Origin: Phycisphaerae bacterium
GTDB taxonomy: Bacteria > Planctomycetota > Phycisphaerae > Tepidisphaerales > Tepidisphaeraceae
Assembly: GCA_026004655.1 (NCBI GenBank)
Contig: BPJO01000023.1
Coordinates: forward strand, 1-46,198
Length of the DNA: 46,198 bases
Direction: 5' to 3'
Part shown: positions 29,709 through 37,216 of the stretch, in pieces
How positions within the stretch are numbered: position 1 is the first letter of the stretch
Layout: every line of letters begins with the position of its first letter
Program-made: the position numbers and the translations under genes
The notes under the pieces: model-generated
Database searches by the model: none
The model's input: the letters and a program-made list of their open reading frames with translations, nothing else
Told to the model about the DNA's origin: nothing

Positions 29709-31771
29709 GTTGGCCCCTCGACGACATATCGCCCTACGTGGGCGGGCCTCCCGGCCGCGTAAAGCCCGATCCCGTCCATCCCTTGAACCGCGATCTTCGG
29801 TTCTGGCATCTATTTTATCCTCCGGGGCCGGTGCCTATGCTCTCCGACATCGGAGACGCGCACGTCAAGGATCTCACCGGCAAAAACAAGCTGATCTGGC
29901 TCGGTGAGCTCGACGACTGGCGTGACGGCACGATAGGGCAGCAGTACCCCGGCGGCATCGGCATGATCCACTTCGTGGCCGACGACCGCCTCCGCGTACC
30001 GCACGGTCCCCATCTCTCCGGTTTCAATCAACTCACCATAGCGTGCGTCTTTTTCGAGCAAGATTGGGCGGGCAACGGGACGCGTCCCATCGTATCCAAG
30101 TGTGCCAAACCGCAAGGGGCGAGCACCGACATCGAGTACTACATACAAGTCCGCAACCAGAGCGGCGTCGTCACGGTGCGGTGCGCCGTCTCGCCCGACG
30201 GCACGACGACCAACCAAGCCGTCCTCGATTACCAGTGGGGCACCCTCGTCACGCGGCAGCCTAACTTTCTAGTATTTACATGGGACGGCACGACGGGGTA
30301 TCTCTACATCGCGGATGGGTGGGGGCCGCTCACGCTGCGGGCGAGCGGCCCCATGAACATAGGCGGTCCCACCTACTCGGGTACATCCAACCTTACGTGG
30401 GGATCGTGGGATAACGGATCTGATTTCCACAGCGGCCCGATGGACAACATGAGGATCTCGGGTGTCTACTGGCCGTCGCACCTCGTGCAGTACTGGTGGC
30501 GTGCCGCCCGCGCCTACAACCGGGATCTTCTCCTTTTAGATGATGTTCCCACGTTTCCCATACCCGTTCCGTCAGCCGCCGTCGAACTTCTCGACATAGA
30601 CGGGATTACCGTACTGGAGACCACGACGGCGGACGGTTCCGGTAGGTTCTCTCTGTCTACGAGTCTATCCGGCCTCCCGAAAACTCTGTATTTGAGGGCT
30701 TCCAGACCGGGCTTTTCTACCGTAACACAACCCGTTTATGTCAGCGGATCTACAAACACGATCATACGGGGGGTCGGAATACCCGAGTCGTCGATCGATG
30801 CGAGCGGGACCATTACCATTGGAGCCCCCTCCGTCAACGCCGATGCTGACGTACATATATCCGTTTCCGGAGCCCTCGACGTAACGTCACTCTCCATATC
30901 GTCGGACATCGATGTAAAAATTTCTACCGGCGGGAACCTATCCCTCGGTTCGCCCGCTTTGCTTGCGGCCGCCTCTGTCGTTGTCGGTGTTGACGGTTCC
31001 ATCTCCATGGGATCTCCGTCCGTTAGCGGTCAGTTGGCGCTTGCCTCCGGCTTCTCCGGCGGTATTACGTTGGGCAGCCCGTCTGTATCCGGCCAAGCCG
31101 AGGTAAAAGTTTCTACGGACGGTTCTATTGCCATATCCGGGCCAACGGTAGACTCTGACGCCGACGTTCTGGTTTCGGCATTCGGCGCTCTCACTCTAGG
31201 ACTGCCCGTCGTCTCGGGTTCCGTCGGAAAAGAAACCTCTATCACCGGCGACATAACGATCGGGCCGCCCGACATTGACGCCGCCGCCTCCGTCGACGTG
31301 TCCTCCGACGCCTCTATAACGCCGGGCGCACCCTCGGTCTCGGGCACCGTTGGGCTTGTAGTCACCGCCGACGGCTCTCTGTCTCTGGCGTCTCCCGACC
31401 TTTCCGGGTTGGTCGTACACGCCGACGGGTTCTCCGGGGCCATCGTCATGGGCAGCCCGGCGCTCTCCGGCGACATCGATGCTATAGCGTCGGCAGACGG
31501 CCTCGTTCAGATAGGAACCTTCGTCCCATCCGGCGGCGTCACGATCGACGTGGGAGTCGTTGCGCAACTCGTCGTTGGAGGGTTCTCCCTATCTTCCGGC
31601 GCCGGGGTCGAGTTGGATGCGGACGGCTCGCTGCTCTTGGCCGCGCCCATCGTCTCGGGTATTGTCGGGCGCGGAGCGGGAACAAGGGTGGCCTCGGTAT
31701 CGTACGAGTTGAAAAGTAGATCGCTTTCCTACGAGTTGCGAAGTCGTCTAATCGAGTTCAACAATGGCTGA
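29705..31771 (+). CDS. Tail fibre with lectin domain and 21-residue repeats
   Basis: A 688-residue fibre starting at GTG 29705 (VSWPLDDISPYVGG). Residues about 35-270 look like a ConA-type lectin (LTIACVFFEQ, PNFLVFTWDGTTGYLYIADG). Residues about 285-365 resemble a small surface-protein domain (AAVELLDIDGITVLETTTAD). From base 30806, about 14 repeats of exactly 21 residues follow without gaps, pattern G-x-[IL]-x-[ILM]-G-x-P-x-[VIL]-[SD], likely a beta-solenoid shaft. A basic tail closes the protein. Confidence 0.75.
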   Translation: MSWPLDDISPYVGGPPGRVKPDPVHPLNRDLRFWHLFYPPGPVPMLSDIGDAHVKDLTGKNKLIWLGELDDWRDGTIGQQYPGGIGMIHFVADDRLRVPHGPHLSGFNQLTIACVFFEQDWAGNGTRPIVSKCAKPQGASTDIEYYIQVRNQSGVVTVRCAVSPDGTTTNQAVLDYQWGTLVTRQPNFLVFTWDGTTGYLYIADGWGPLTLRASGPMNIGGPTYSGTSNLTWGSWDNGSDFHSGPMDNMRISGVYWPSHLVQYWWRAARAYNRDLLLLDDVPTFPIPVPSAAVELLDIDGITVLETTTADGSGRFSLSTSLSGLPKTLYLRASRPGFSTVTQPVYVSGSTNTIIRGVGIPESSIDASGTITIGAPSVNADADVHISVSGALDVTSLSISSDIDVKISTGGNLSLGSPALLAAASVVVGVDGSISMGSPSVSGQLALASGFSGGITLGSPSVSGQAEVKVSTDGSIAISGPTVDSDADVLVSAFGALTLGLPVVSGSVGKETSITGDITIGPPDIDAAASVDVSSDASITPGAPSVSGTVGLVVTADGSLSLASPDLSGLVVHADGFSGAIVMGSPALSGDIDAIASADGLVQIGTFVPSGGVTIDVGVVAQLVVGGFSLSSGAGVELDADGSLLLAAPIVSGIVGRGAGTRVASVSYELKSRSLSYELRSRLIEFNNG
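30806..31664 (+). repeat. 63-bp (21-residue) coding repeats
   Basis: Thirteen full units and part of a fourteenth, all exactly 21 codons, for example GSISMGSPSVSGQLALASGF and GGITLGSPSVSGQAEVKVST. The DNA has diverged between units, so the array is old or under selection to diversify. Confidence 0.8.
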
Positions 31772-32087
31772 AATCATCGGTTTCTTCAATGAGGATTCTA
31801 CGGGGCAGATCGTCGTCACGTTCAAAGACGAGAACGGGGATCTATTCGTACCCTCTTCCGTCACGTACCGGATCGATGACGTGTATTCCGGGCAGCCGGT
31901 TGTCGGTGAAACGTCCGTTAGTCCGGCGTCCGTCGTAACCATTACGATATCGCCGGGGGATAACGTTATCATCAACGACGATAGGGCGAGCGAACTTAGA
32001 AGGGTTACGGTCAAGGCTGCCTACAACGGGGGTCAGATCGTAGATTCTGTAGATTATCGCGTCAAAAATTTGAAGTTTGTTTCTTAA
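31764..32087 (+). CDS. Small Ig-like structural protein
   Basis: A 107-residue protein (MAEIIGFFNEDSTGQIVVTF) with VTYRIDDVYSGQPV and VTITISPGDNVII, the style of small Ig-like proteins at the end of tail clusters in phages. It overlaps the fibre gene by eight bases and ends the rightward late operon; the opposing operon ends 20 bases further on. Confidence 0.65.
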   Translation: MAEIIGFFNEDSTGQIVVTFKDENGDLFVPSSVTYRIDDVYSGQPVVGETSVSPASVVTITISPGDNVIINDDRASELRRVTVKAAYNGGQIVDSVDYRVKNLKFVS

Positions 32088-32107
32088 GATTTGTACAATG
32101 AACAGTT

Positions 32108-32668
32108 CTATATATATTTATCATGCAGATCGAAAAATGTTTGTATGAATTCTCTCGGCGTAACGCCCTTGCTTTTTATCAGAAGCTTCCATGGATTTCT
32201 GAAGAATTCGTCACTCATCCGTTTCTGATCGAGTTTGTACCCTAGATACTTCGCCGTATCAGTTATGAATTCGTACATTCTCGGATCCATTCGGCGTATG
32301 TATTCCAATTCTACATCGGCAGCCCTAGCGTCGTATTTTTTGTACTGCGAATGTAGTACGACACATTCGGCAATCTCGCGACCGCAAACGTCCGATATGA
32401 AATCCAGTTCGACTTTTTCGAGATCGCTCGAAATAGAAAACCGGTTTTTTACCGGATACGGCACATCGCCGACGACGGATTCCCCTAGGTCGTGAATGAG
32501 GGCCGACATCTGAACCCCAACCGTCTCACCCGACTTCTTCGCCAGAAGATAGGTGAAGTAGGAATGTTCCAGAACCGTTAACGCGCTATCAGACGCCCCG
32601 TGAAACCGTTTTATTCTGGATAGGCATAAAACGGCGGGCTCCAACATTTTATACATTCGTTTACTCAT
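32108..32668 (-). CDS. HD-domain phosphohydrolase, YfbR/5'-deoxynucleotidase-like
   Basis: A 186-residue HD-superfamily protein. The metal ligands are visible as VLEHSYFT (His35) and SALIHDLGE (His59-Asp60), followed by GDVPYPVK, as in YfbR-type deoxynucleotidases. It may remove phosphate from host or modified deoxynucleotides. Together with the dNMP kinase at 43.8 kb it suggests control of the dNTP pool. Its start overlaps the end of the sigma-like gene. Confidence 0.75.
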   Translation of the reverse strand: MSKRMYKMLEPAVLCLSRIKRFHGASDSALTVLEHSYFTYLLAKKSGETVGVQMSALIHDLGESVVGDVPYPVKNRFSISSDLEKVELDFISDVCGREIAECVVLHSQYKKYDARAADVELEYIRRMDPRMYEFITDTAKYLGYKLDQKRMSDEFFRNPWKLLIKSKGVTPREFIQTFFDLHDKYI

Positions 32669-33210
32669 GGCACATACCTCTCTTTGTGTTTCGACATCAA
32701 GCCTCTGAGTATTTTCAGAGCTTGCATCTTACTCCCGTTTATGCTCTGTTCCGTTATTCCCAACCTTTCGGCAAGTCTACGCTGGGCACCCGCTTCACCG
32801 AACACACCGGCAATAACGGACTCACGTTGTCTCTCCGTCAAAATCGACAATATAGACCCCACGTTTAATACTTGCGGGTCTTTCTGTTCCTCGTACTCCC
32901 CCGAAATTCTCGATAACGTTTGCTCGAAACTCTCTCCTTCCAGAGAATATTCATAAACGCCGTCCGAAGCCATCCTATACTTGCTTCGACCGACACACAT
33001 TCTTATTTCATCGGCCAGACACGACCTCATTTTGAGGTATGTCAGTAGGTCTATGACGCCGCGATCCATGTAGTCCATCAGACCCGCTTCGAAGGCGACT
33101 TCTTCTTGATCCCTTCTGGTCAGCGCCGGGTCGCCAAACCACCCGTTTTTGTTCACCACGCTGACCGCAAGCCTCCTTAGTCGTGACGTTATTTTGCGGT
33201 CGATCTTCAT
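32665..33210 (-). CDS. Sigma-factor-like protein
   Basis: A 181-residue protein whose C-terminus, LTERQRESVIAGVFGE...RLGITEQSINGSKMQALKIL, matches the helix-turn-helix of sigma region 4. The N-terminal half has an EVAFEAGLMDYMDRGVIDLLTYLKMRSCL helical region that could be region 2. It could direct host RNA polymerase to phage late promoters, for example the paired leaders before the two late operons. The distinction from a plain HTH regulator is not certain. Confidence 0.65.
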   Translation of the reverse strand: MKIDRKITSRLRRLAVSVVNKNGWFGDPALTRRDQEEVAFEAGLMDYMDRGVIDLLTYLKMRSCLADEIRMCVGRSKYRMASDGVYEYSLEGESFEQTLSRISGEYEEQKDPQVLNVGSILSILTERQRESVIAGVFGEAGAQRRLAERLGITEQSINGSKMQALKILRGLMSKHKERYVP

Positions 33211-33211
33211 C

Positions 33212-34075
33212 TCAGAATTTTACCACCGTTCTGCGGGTAGCAGCGCCCTTATCATCCAACAACTCGATAATGTATACTCCCGCACCTCTCGGCAAGAGGA
33301 TCCTTTCTTCCCCATCGATAGCGCCTTCATACACCCTCTCGCCGATGACGTTCACGATTCGGACTTTCCGGGGTGACGGCGTTCGTACGGTAATATAGTC
33401 GAACGTGGGGTTCGGAAACACGTGCACGCCGCTTGGTGTGATCTCGTGCCACGGCGTGTATAGGGTCAACCCGTTATACACATAACCCACGCGCAACGAC
33501 TCCACAACGTTCACGTCGATGTTGTATACCACGCTTCTAGTGCGGGCCGCAATTGTCTCCGATACTACTCCGCCGCCCGCCATCTTCTTTTCTATCCACA
33601 CCTCGTCCGCAAGGAATGGAAACTTAACACGGACAATTCCGGTGTTCTCGGAGATCCATAGGTCTATATCCCCGACCACGACGGGCAAGCCCGTATCCCG
33701 AAACAGAGAATCGGCAACGGCGATGCTCCTTGTCCTATACGTCACCTCTTGTCCCTCGGAAAAAACGTGCAAAATGTCGCCCCCAAGAACGAAATAAGGC
33801 TTCTCACCTTCCGAGAGTCCGTCCTTTTCCGGAGTGATGAGGTTGTCGCCCCACAGCGTCACGGCCTCGGATTTACCGGCCGTCAGCTGTCGTCTGCCCA
33901 CGCACAAGTTTTCTGAATTGAACGCTAATAGCGTTTCCTCCCCATCGACCACATCAGACGTTAGGTCTGACGGGATGACGAGAACCATGCTGCTCCCGGT
34001 ACGTTCCACGCACTCTTGCGCACGAACGGGCAGCGTTGCGATCAGAAACGGCGCGATAATAAATACAGTTTTCAT
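33212..34075 (-). CDS. Secreted protein with type IX secretion (T9SS) sorting domain
   Basis: A 287-residue protein. MKTVFIIAPFLIATLPVRAQ is a signal peptide, with GGAG six bases before the ATG. Residues 30-90 contain a TLLAFNSENLCVGRRQ...VTLWGDNLITPEKDGLSEGE segment like domains of Bacteroidota-type surface proteins. The last 70 residues begin VHVFPNPTFDYITVRT and end GAGVYIIELLDDKGAATRRT, matching the type A sorting domain (PNP...GVYi) that targets proteins through T9SS to the surface. It would be exported by the host machinery; superinfection exclusion or surface change is possible. Confidence 0.82.
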   Translation of the reverse strand: MKTVFIIAPFLIATLPVRAQECVERTGSSMVLVIPSDLTSDVVDGEETLLAFNSENLCVGRRQLTAGKSEAVTLWGDNLITPEKDGLSEGEKPYFVLGGDILHVFSEGQEVTYRTRSIAVADSLFRDTGLPVVVGDIDLWISENTGIVRVKFPFLADEVWIEKKMAGGGVVSETIAARTRSVVYNIDVNVVESLRVGYVYNGLTLYTPWHEITPSGVHVFPNPTFDYITVRTPSPRKVRIVNVIGERVYEGAIDGEERILLPRGAGVYIIELLDDKGAATRRTVVKF

Positions 34076-34112
34076 TTTCACTCCATCTATTTCAAAAATG
34101 ACACGATCTCGT

Positions 34113-34304
34113 TCAACTGGTTCGCTTTTTCAGCGAAACCGCCCCTTTTCCATGGCAGCATGGGCATCTCGTGAGGTCTTTTATCTTTTTCAAATGCGTG
34201 ACAAAAGACCTTCCCGTTGTTTGATGCCCACATGCTTCGCAGTAGATCAAATCATCCGCTTGAAGCGGCTCACATTCAAACGTTTCATCGATAAAGCCCT
34301 CCAT
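34113..34304 (-). CDS. Small zinc-ribbon protein, MEGFIDET start
   Basis: A 63-residue protein. It has CEACGH and CPCCHG, four to six Cys/His ligands for a zinc ribbon, and a basic C-terminus. I start at Met 34304, where MEGFIDET matches the gene at 34723-34917; Met 34313 is the alternative. Possibly a regulator. Confidence 0.65.
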   Translation of the reverse strand: MEGFIDETFECEPLQADDLIYCEACGHQTTGRSFVTHLKKIKDLTRCPCCHGKGAVSLKKRTS

Positions 34305-34327
34305 AATACACATCAGTTTCTTTTCGG
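34281..34327. repeat. Shared gene-start repeat, copy 1
   Basis: On the minus strand this covers the leader CCGAAAAGAAAC, a variable segment, and the first eight codons (MEGFIDET). The other copy is at 34894-34940; the coding parts differ at one base in 24. Confidence 0.8.
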
Positions 34328-34336
34328 GTGGTATGT

Positions 34337-34720
34337 TCAGAAAAGCTCGTCCGGGAGAAACTCTACCTCGTCGCTGTAAGGGGTGTCGTAGAACGTTATG
34401 CTTTCTACCCGCATTTCGTCGGTCATTTCTTCCAAGGGCACATCGGCATGTAAGCCGAGCATAAAAAGCAAACCTCTGGGTCCTACCTGAGCACGACGAG
34501 GATTATTCAGGCAGAGATCTAGTATCTTTTCCTCAAGCGTGGTTCTGTGTTTCTCCTCACCCAACTCGTTATCCACCACTAAATCCGCCCATTTTGCCAG
34601 CCTATCGAGAAACGGCTAGTAGGCAAACCCCGCCTTTTCTACATCCTCCCAAGAAAAGAGTACGTAATAGATTTCTTCTGTCTGATCTACGTATTCTGTC
34701 TCCGTTTTGATGATCTCCAT
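34337..34720 (-). CDS. ORF with in-frame amber codon (mutation or readthrough)
   Basis: A strong AAGGAGG precedes ATG 34720. The frame reads MEIIKTETEYVDQTEEIYYV...EKAGFAY, meets TAG at 34618-34616, then stays open in the same frame: PFLDRLAKWADLVVDNELGE and on to 34337. Without the amber it is one 126-residue protein. The second part has only GTG/GTG at 34579 as a possible start and no ribosome site, so one interrupted gene is the better reading. Function unknown. Confidence 0.6.
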
Positions 34721-34722
34721 GG

Positions 34723-34917
34723 TCACACCTCCTTGTTCTGGCTGTTATAGAGCCGCCCCATAACGAGCGTCATGTAATACGCCTCGGTAACGCCGGAGAA
34801 TGCCGACTCACAAACCATACGGCTGTACCACACGTCGGTGGCAACCTCTTTCCTGATGCTTTTCTTGACGAGGTCTACGACTTCGTCAAACCTCGTTTCA
34901 TCGATAAAACCCTCCAT
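34723..34917 (-). CDS. Small hypothetical protein, MEGFIDET start
   Basis: A 64-residue helical protein MEGFIDETRFDEVVDLVKKS. The start region is a near copy of that of the zinc-ribbon gene. It ends two bases before the ATG of the amber-containing ORF. Confidence 0.65.
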   Translation of the reverse strand: MEGFIDETRFDEVVDLVKKSIRKEVATDVWYSRMVCESAFSGVTEAYYMTLVMGRLYNSQNKEV

Positions 34918-34940
34918 GATGAACCCCCGTTTCTTTTCGG
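34894..34940. repeat. Shared gene-start repeat, copy 2
   Basis: Counterpart of 34281-34327. Identical blocks are the coding start (23 of 24 bases) and the last 12 bases of the leader; the 11 bases between differ. Confidence 0.8.
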
Positions 34941-34998
34941 ATTCAAAAAGTGCACATTGTTTTTCTGGTTGAGTTTTTATATGATGGTCTCTACAATT

Positions 34999-35379
34999 TT
35001 ATGAGTATATCATTTTCATTGCGACAAGTTTACAAACATTTTCTACTAAATCTTCTGTCTTAAGTTCATATTCCAGTTTCTCCAGCACTTCATCAAGAAC
35101 ACTTACGTGAGGAACGTCTTGTTTAATCACCGGTGGGTTAATGACGTCACGAACAGTCCATTCTTCTATTCCACTAATGAGGCTATGGTAAACCGGGGCA
35201 ATCGTAAGGCGCATATCTTTCTCGAAAACATCAATCTCGTAACACCTTAGTACTGTATGAATGCCGCTGTTTTCCAGAGTCATTTTTACATTGTTGACTC
35301 CATTTGCAATACGCTTGTTTTCAGCAAGAAGATTTTTGTAAAAATTTTTCATCGCGTCTTTTTTCTCTTCTTTTTTCAT
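34999..35379 (-). CDS. Hypothetical protein, AT-rich
   Basis: A 126-residue protein MKKEEKKDAMKNFYKNLLAE, charged and helical at the N-terminus. The gene is more AT-rich than its neighbours and resembles the composition of the island at 5-12 kb, hinting at a separate origin. GGAGGAAAAAGCC precedes the start. Unknown function. Confidence 0.65.
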   Translation of the reverse strand: MKKEEKKDAMKNFYKNLLAENKRIANGVNNVKMTLENSGIHTVLRCYEIDVFEKDMRLTIAPVYHSLISGIEEWTVRDVINPPVIKQDVPHVSVLDEVLEKLEYELKTEDLVENVCKLVAMKMIYS

Positions 35380-35425
35380 GGCTTTTTCCTCCGTTTATGC
35401 TTTGTATCCACTTTTAAACGTCTCG

Positions 35426-35495
35426 ATCCGGTGGTGGGAGTCGAACCCACGTCACACCTCCCATACATAGGGGGCGTGTCTACCCCGTCACCGGC
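35426..35495 (-). tRNA. tRNA-like element, degenerate (anticodon uncertain)
   Basis: On the minus strand a perfect T arm (GTGGG-TTCGACT-CCCAC) is followed by CACCGGA, which pairs with GCCGGTG at the 5' end except for the first pair. The D arm is irregular. The middle forms CCCCC-TATGTAT-GGGAG with one mismatch; TGT in this loop would suggest Thr, but U33 is replaced by A. No CCA is encoded. It could be a decayed tRNA or a tRNA mimic. Confidence 0.4.
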
Positions 35496-35530
35496 AAGGC
35501 ACCCGCCCCATCGAAGGCGGACTCTTGTTC

Positions 35531-35749
35531 CTATCCATCATCATCTGAACCGTTAATGGTTTCAACCAGAGTCTGGAAGGTCTCGAAACACGGCGGCGGC
35601 TCGGTAAACATGGATATCGGGGCATCCACATCACCCCACCACTTGATCGCCTCGGAAATGACGAGATCCGTCAGCGCCCTATCACAATGCTTACCGAGAG
35701 CGCACCCCTCATGGAACGGGCAGAACGTTCTGTCTTTATAGGAGATCAT
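35531..35749 (-). CDS. Small Cys-rich hypothetical protein
   Basis: A 72-residue protein MISYKDRTFCPFHEGCALGK; CPFHEGCALGKHC could bind zinc. It overlaps the next upstream gene by four bases. Unknown function. Confidence 0.6.
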   Translation of the reverse strand: MISYKDRTFCPFHEGCALGKHCDRALTDLVISEAIKWWGDVDAPISMFTEPPPCFETFQTLVETINGSDDDG

Positions 35750-36237
35750 TTGAACCTACGCAGCCTTATTCTTGCACCGATTCCGAGAGCGGAACCGAAA
35801 GCCTCCACTTCCAACTTACGGTTCATGAAAGTCCTTCCGGCGAACCCTCCGACATCTATACGACCGTCCGTCGTATATGTTGCAGACAGACCGTAAAAAA
35901 ATCCGTCGCGCGGAGGTATCACCACCGGCTTCTCGATGAACGCGCTGATCCGGGGGTCGAAAAACCGCGTGACCACAGCCGTATTCGCCCCGGCGGCTTT
36001 CTCGACGCGGTCTATGCAGACCGACTCACCCTCGGATCTATCCACGATCACGACGTTTTCGCGTTCGACGATCTTGGGTACGATCACGGTGTCGACGCGA
36101 ACCTCCGTAACGCGCTCTACGATGCGTTCCGGTTCCGTGGTTATATACTCCACTTCCGGCCCCATCATTATACTGGCGGCCGCCCATCCCACGATGAACG
36201 CGGCAAGATAGGGTAGTATATCTTGAATAATTTTCAT
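35746..36237 (-). CDS. Membrane-anchored spanin-like protein
   Basis: A 163-residue protein. The ATG at 36237 is chosen because MKIIQDILPYLAAFIVGWAA starts directly with a membrane segment. A charged periplasmic-type stretch (TEPERIVERVTEVRVDTVIV) and a beta-rich Gly/aromatic C-terminus (GFFYGLSATYTTDGRIDVGG) follow. An inner-membrane spanin or envelope protein for lysis is possible; no lipoprotein partner is seen. Confidence 0.55.
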   Translation of the reverse strand: MKIIQDILPYLAAFIVGWAAASIMMGPEVEYITTEPERIVERVTEVRVDTVIVPKIVERENVVIVDRSEGESVCIDRVEKAAGANTAVVTRFFDPRISAFIEKPVVIPPRDGFFYGLSATYTTDGRIDVGGFAGRTFMNRKLEVEAFGSALGIGARIRLRRFK

Positions 36238-36257
36238 AACATACAAAGATATTCCAC

Positions 36258-36689
36258 TCACAACCCTTCTGCATCCTCTGTTTTGCGGGTTTTCTGTGAC
36301 GTTGGAGCCGTCCTTACAAGTCGTACGGCCTTTTCGTAAAACTCTATTTTTTCCTCGTGTGCAGCCGTTTTTCCGTCGAGTTCGGCTACGAGTTCGTCGT
36401 TGAAATAGAGTCGGTATATGCCGTTGGGTGCCCCGTTCATGGCCCCCTTGACGGAACCCTTCCACGCACTCAACGCACGATCCAGCTTCTTGAACTCGGA
36501 AAACGAGGATTTGAACCGTCTGTTCGAGGATTCGACGACGTACACCGGAGATTTCGCCATCTCACGGTCGTGTATACGAAAACGGCGGGCCACGGTTTCA
36601 CCGCTTTTCCTCCGAACCACGCATTCGAGCGTGACGCGGTGTCTGTACTCCGTGGAAATCAGCTTCTTCGCTTTAAACGTTGGCGACAT
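36258..36689 (-). CDS. Hypothetical basic protein, first gene of leftward operon
   Basis: A 143-residue protein MSPTFKAKKLISTEYRHRVT. NGIYRLYFNDELVAELDGKT and a helical C-terminus are visible; no domain recognised. It is the promoter-proximal gene of the leftward accessory operon. Confidence 0.6.
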   Translation of the reverse strand: MSPTFKAKKLISTEYRHRVTLECVVRRKSGETVARRFRIHDREMAKSPVYVVESSNRRFKSSFSEFKKLDRALSAWKGSVKGAMNGAPNGIYRLYFNDELVAELDGKTAAHEEKIEFYEKAVRLVRTAPTSQKTRKTEDAEGL

Positions 36690-36775
36690 GGTTCTATCGG
36701 GTTGTGTTCATGCTCGTGTTACGGAAAGCCGACCGCATTGTTTCAAACCGGGCGAAAATTCACACGCGAAATCAT

Positions 36776-36884
36776 ACGGCCTCCGTATTTCGTTTCTAAG
36801 CCACGATCTCCCTTCGGTTGGTATCTCGGTATAGGGTAGGGGGGGATCGTCGCTTCTGGGCCCCTTCACGTTCGCGAGAGAGGC
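36776..36884 (+). promoter_or_regulatory. Structured leader element B (connector/terminase operon)
   Basis: Homologue of element A at 13128-13235. ACGATCTCCC (36803) pairs with GGGGGATCGT (36841). The G-C pair at the corresponding outer position of A is A-T here, and one A-T is a U-G wobble, so pairing is kept although the bases differ. CGCGAGAGAGGC at 36873 is identical to A. Confidence 0.65.
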
Positions 36885-36972
36885 CGAATCGAATCCGGGC
36901 GGATACGGGCACAATCGTGGCCGCCGCCTCGCGCGCACACGTGCGCCAGGATTGGCTGTGCCTTTTCCTTAT

Positions 36973-37079
36973 CGAAGGCGATAACCTTAACGTTAGCATA
37001 CAGGATTTTAAACAGTAGAAACGTTTTTAACATTCCCCCTTGTTTAAAGCAACCTTAACGAAGGCGGTAACCTTAACGT
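36973..37079. repeat. Direct repeats CGAAGGCG[AG]TAACCTTAACGT
   Basis: 21-bp copies at 36973-36993 and 37059-37079 differ at one base. A third AACCTTAACG lies at 37051. Candidate operator or iteron sites. Confidence 0.8.
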
Positions 37080-37084
37080 ATGGA

Positions 37085-37140
37085 GATGCCCCCCTCTCCA
37101 ACCTCCCCCCCTATAGTCCCCCCCTCCTTCCTCTCCCCCC
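37085..37140. other. C-rich tract / possible G-quadruplex on minus strand
   Basis: Runs of six, seven, seven and six C occur among other pyrimidines in the leader of the connector/terminase operon. The minus strand has four G runs long enough to form a quadruplex. Confidence 0.6.
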
Positions 37141-37216
37141 ACGAGATTTTTTTTCGATCTCGTGAAACCGGAACAGAACGTCGTCGTACAAGGGATACGA
37201 ACCAGCACGGAGAACA

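Larger units (their letters stand above)
36690..37216. promoter_or_regulatory. Divergent non-coding control region
   Basis: No gene lies in these 527 bases, which separate the leftward accessory operon from the rightward connector/portal/terminase operon. They contain leader element B, a pair of 21-bp repeats, the TTCCCCCTTGTTTAAA block, a long C-rich tract and an 8-bp stem CACGAGAT/ATCTCGTG near 37139-37165. CGGAGAACA precedes the first rightward ATG. Both operons should be driven from here. Confidence 0.65.

Noticed and set aside
36357..36839. Rightward frame of 160 codons
   Set aside because: It is antisense to the gene at 36258-36689 and then runs into the conserved leader element B.
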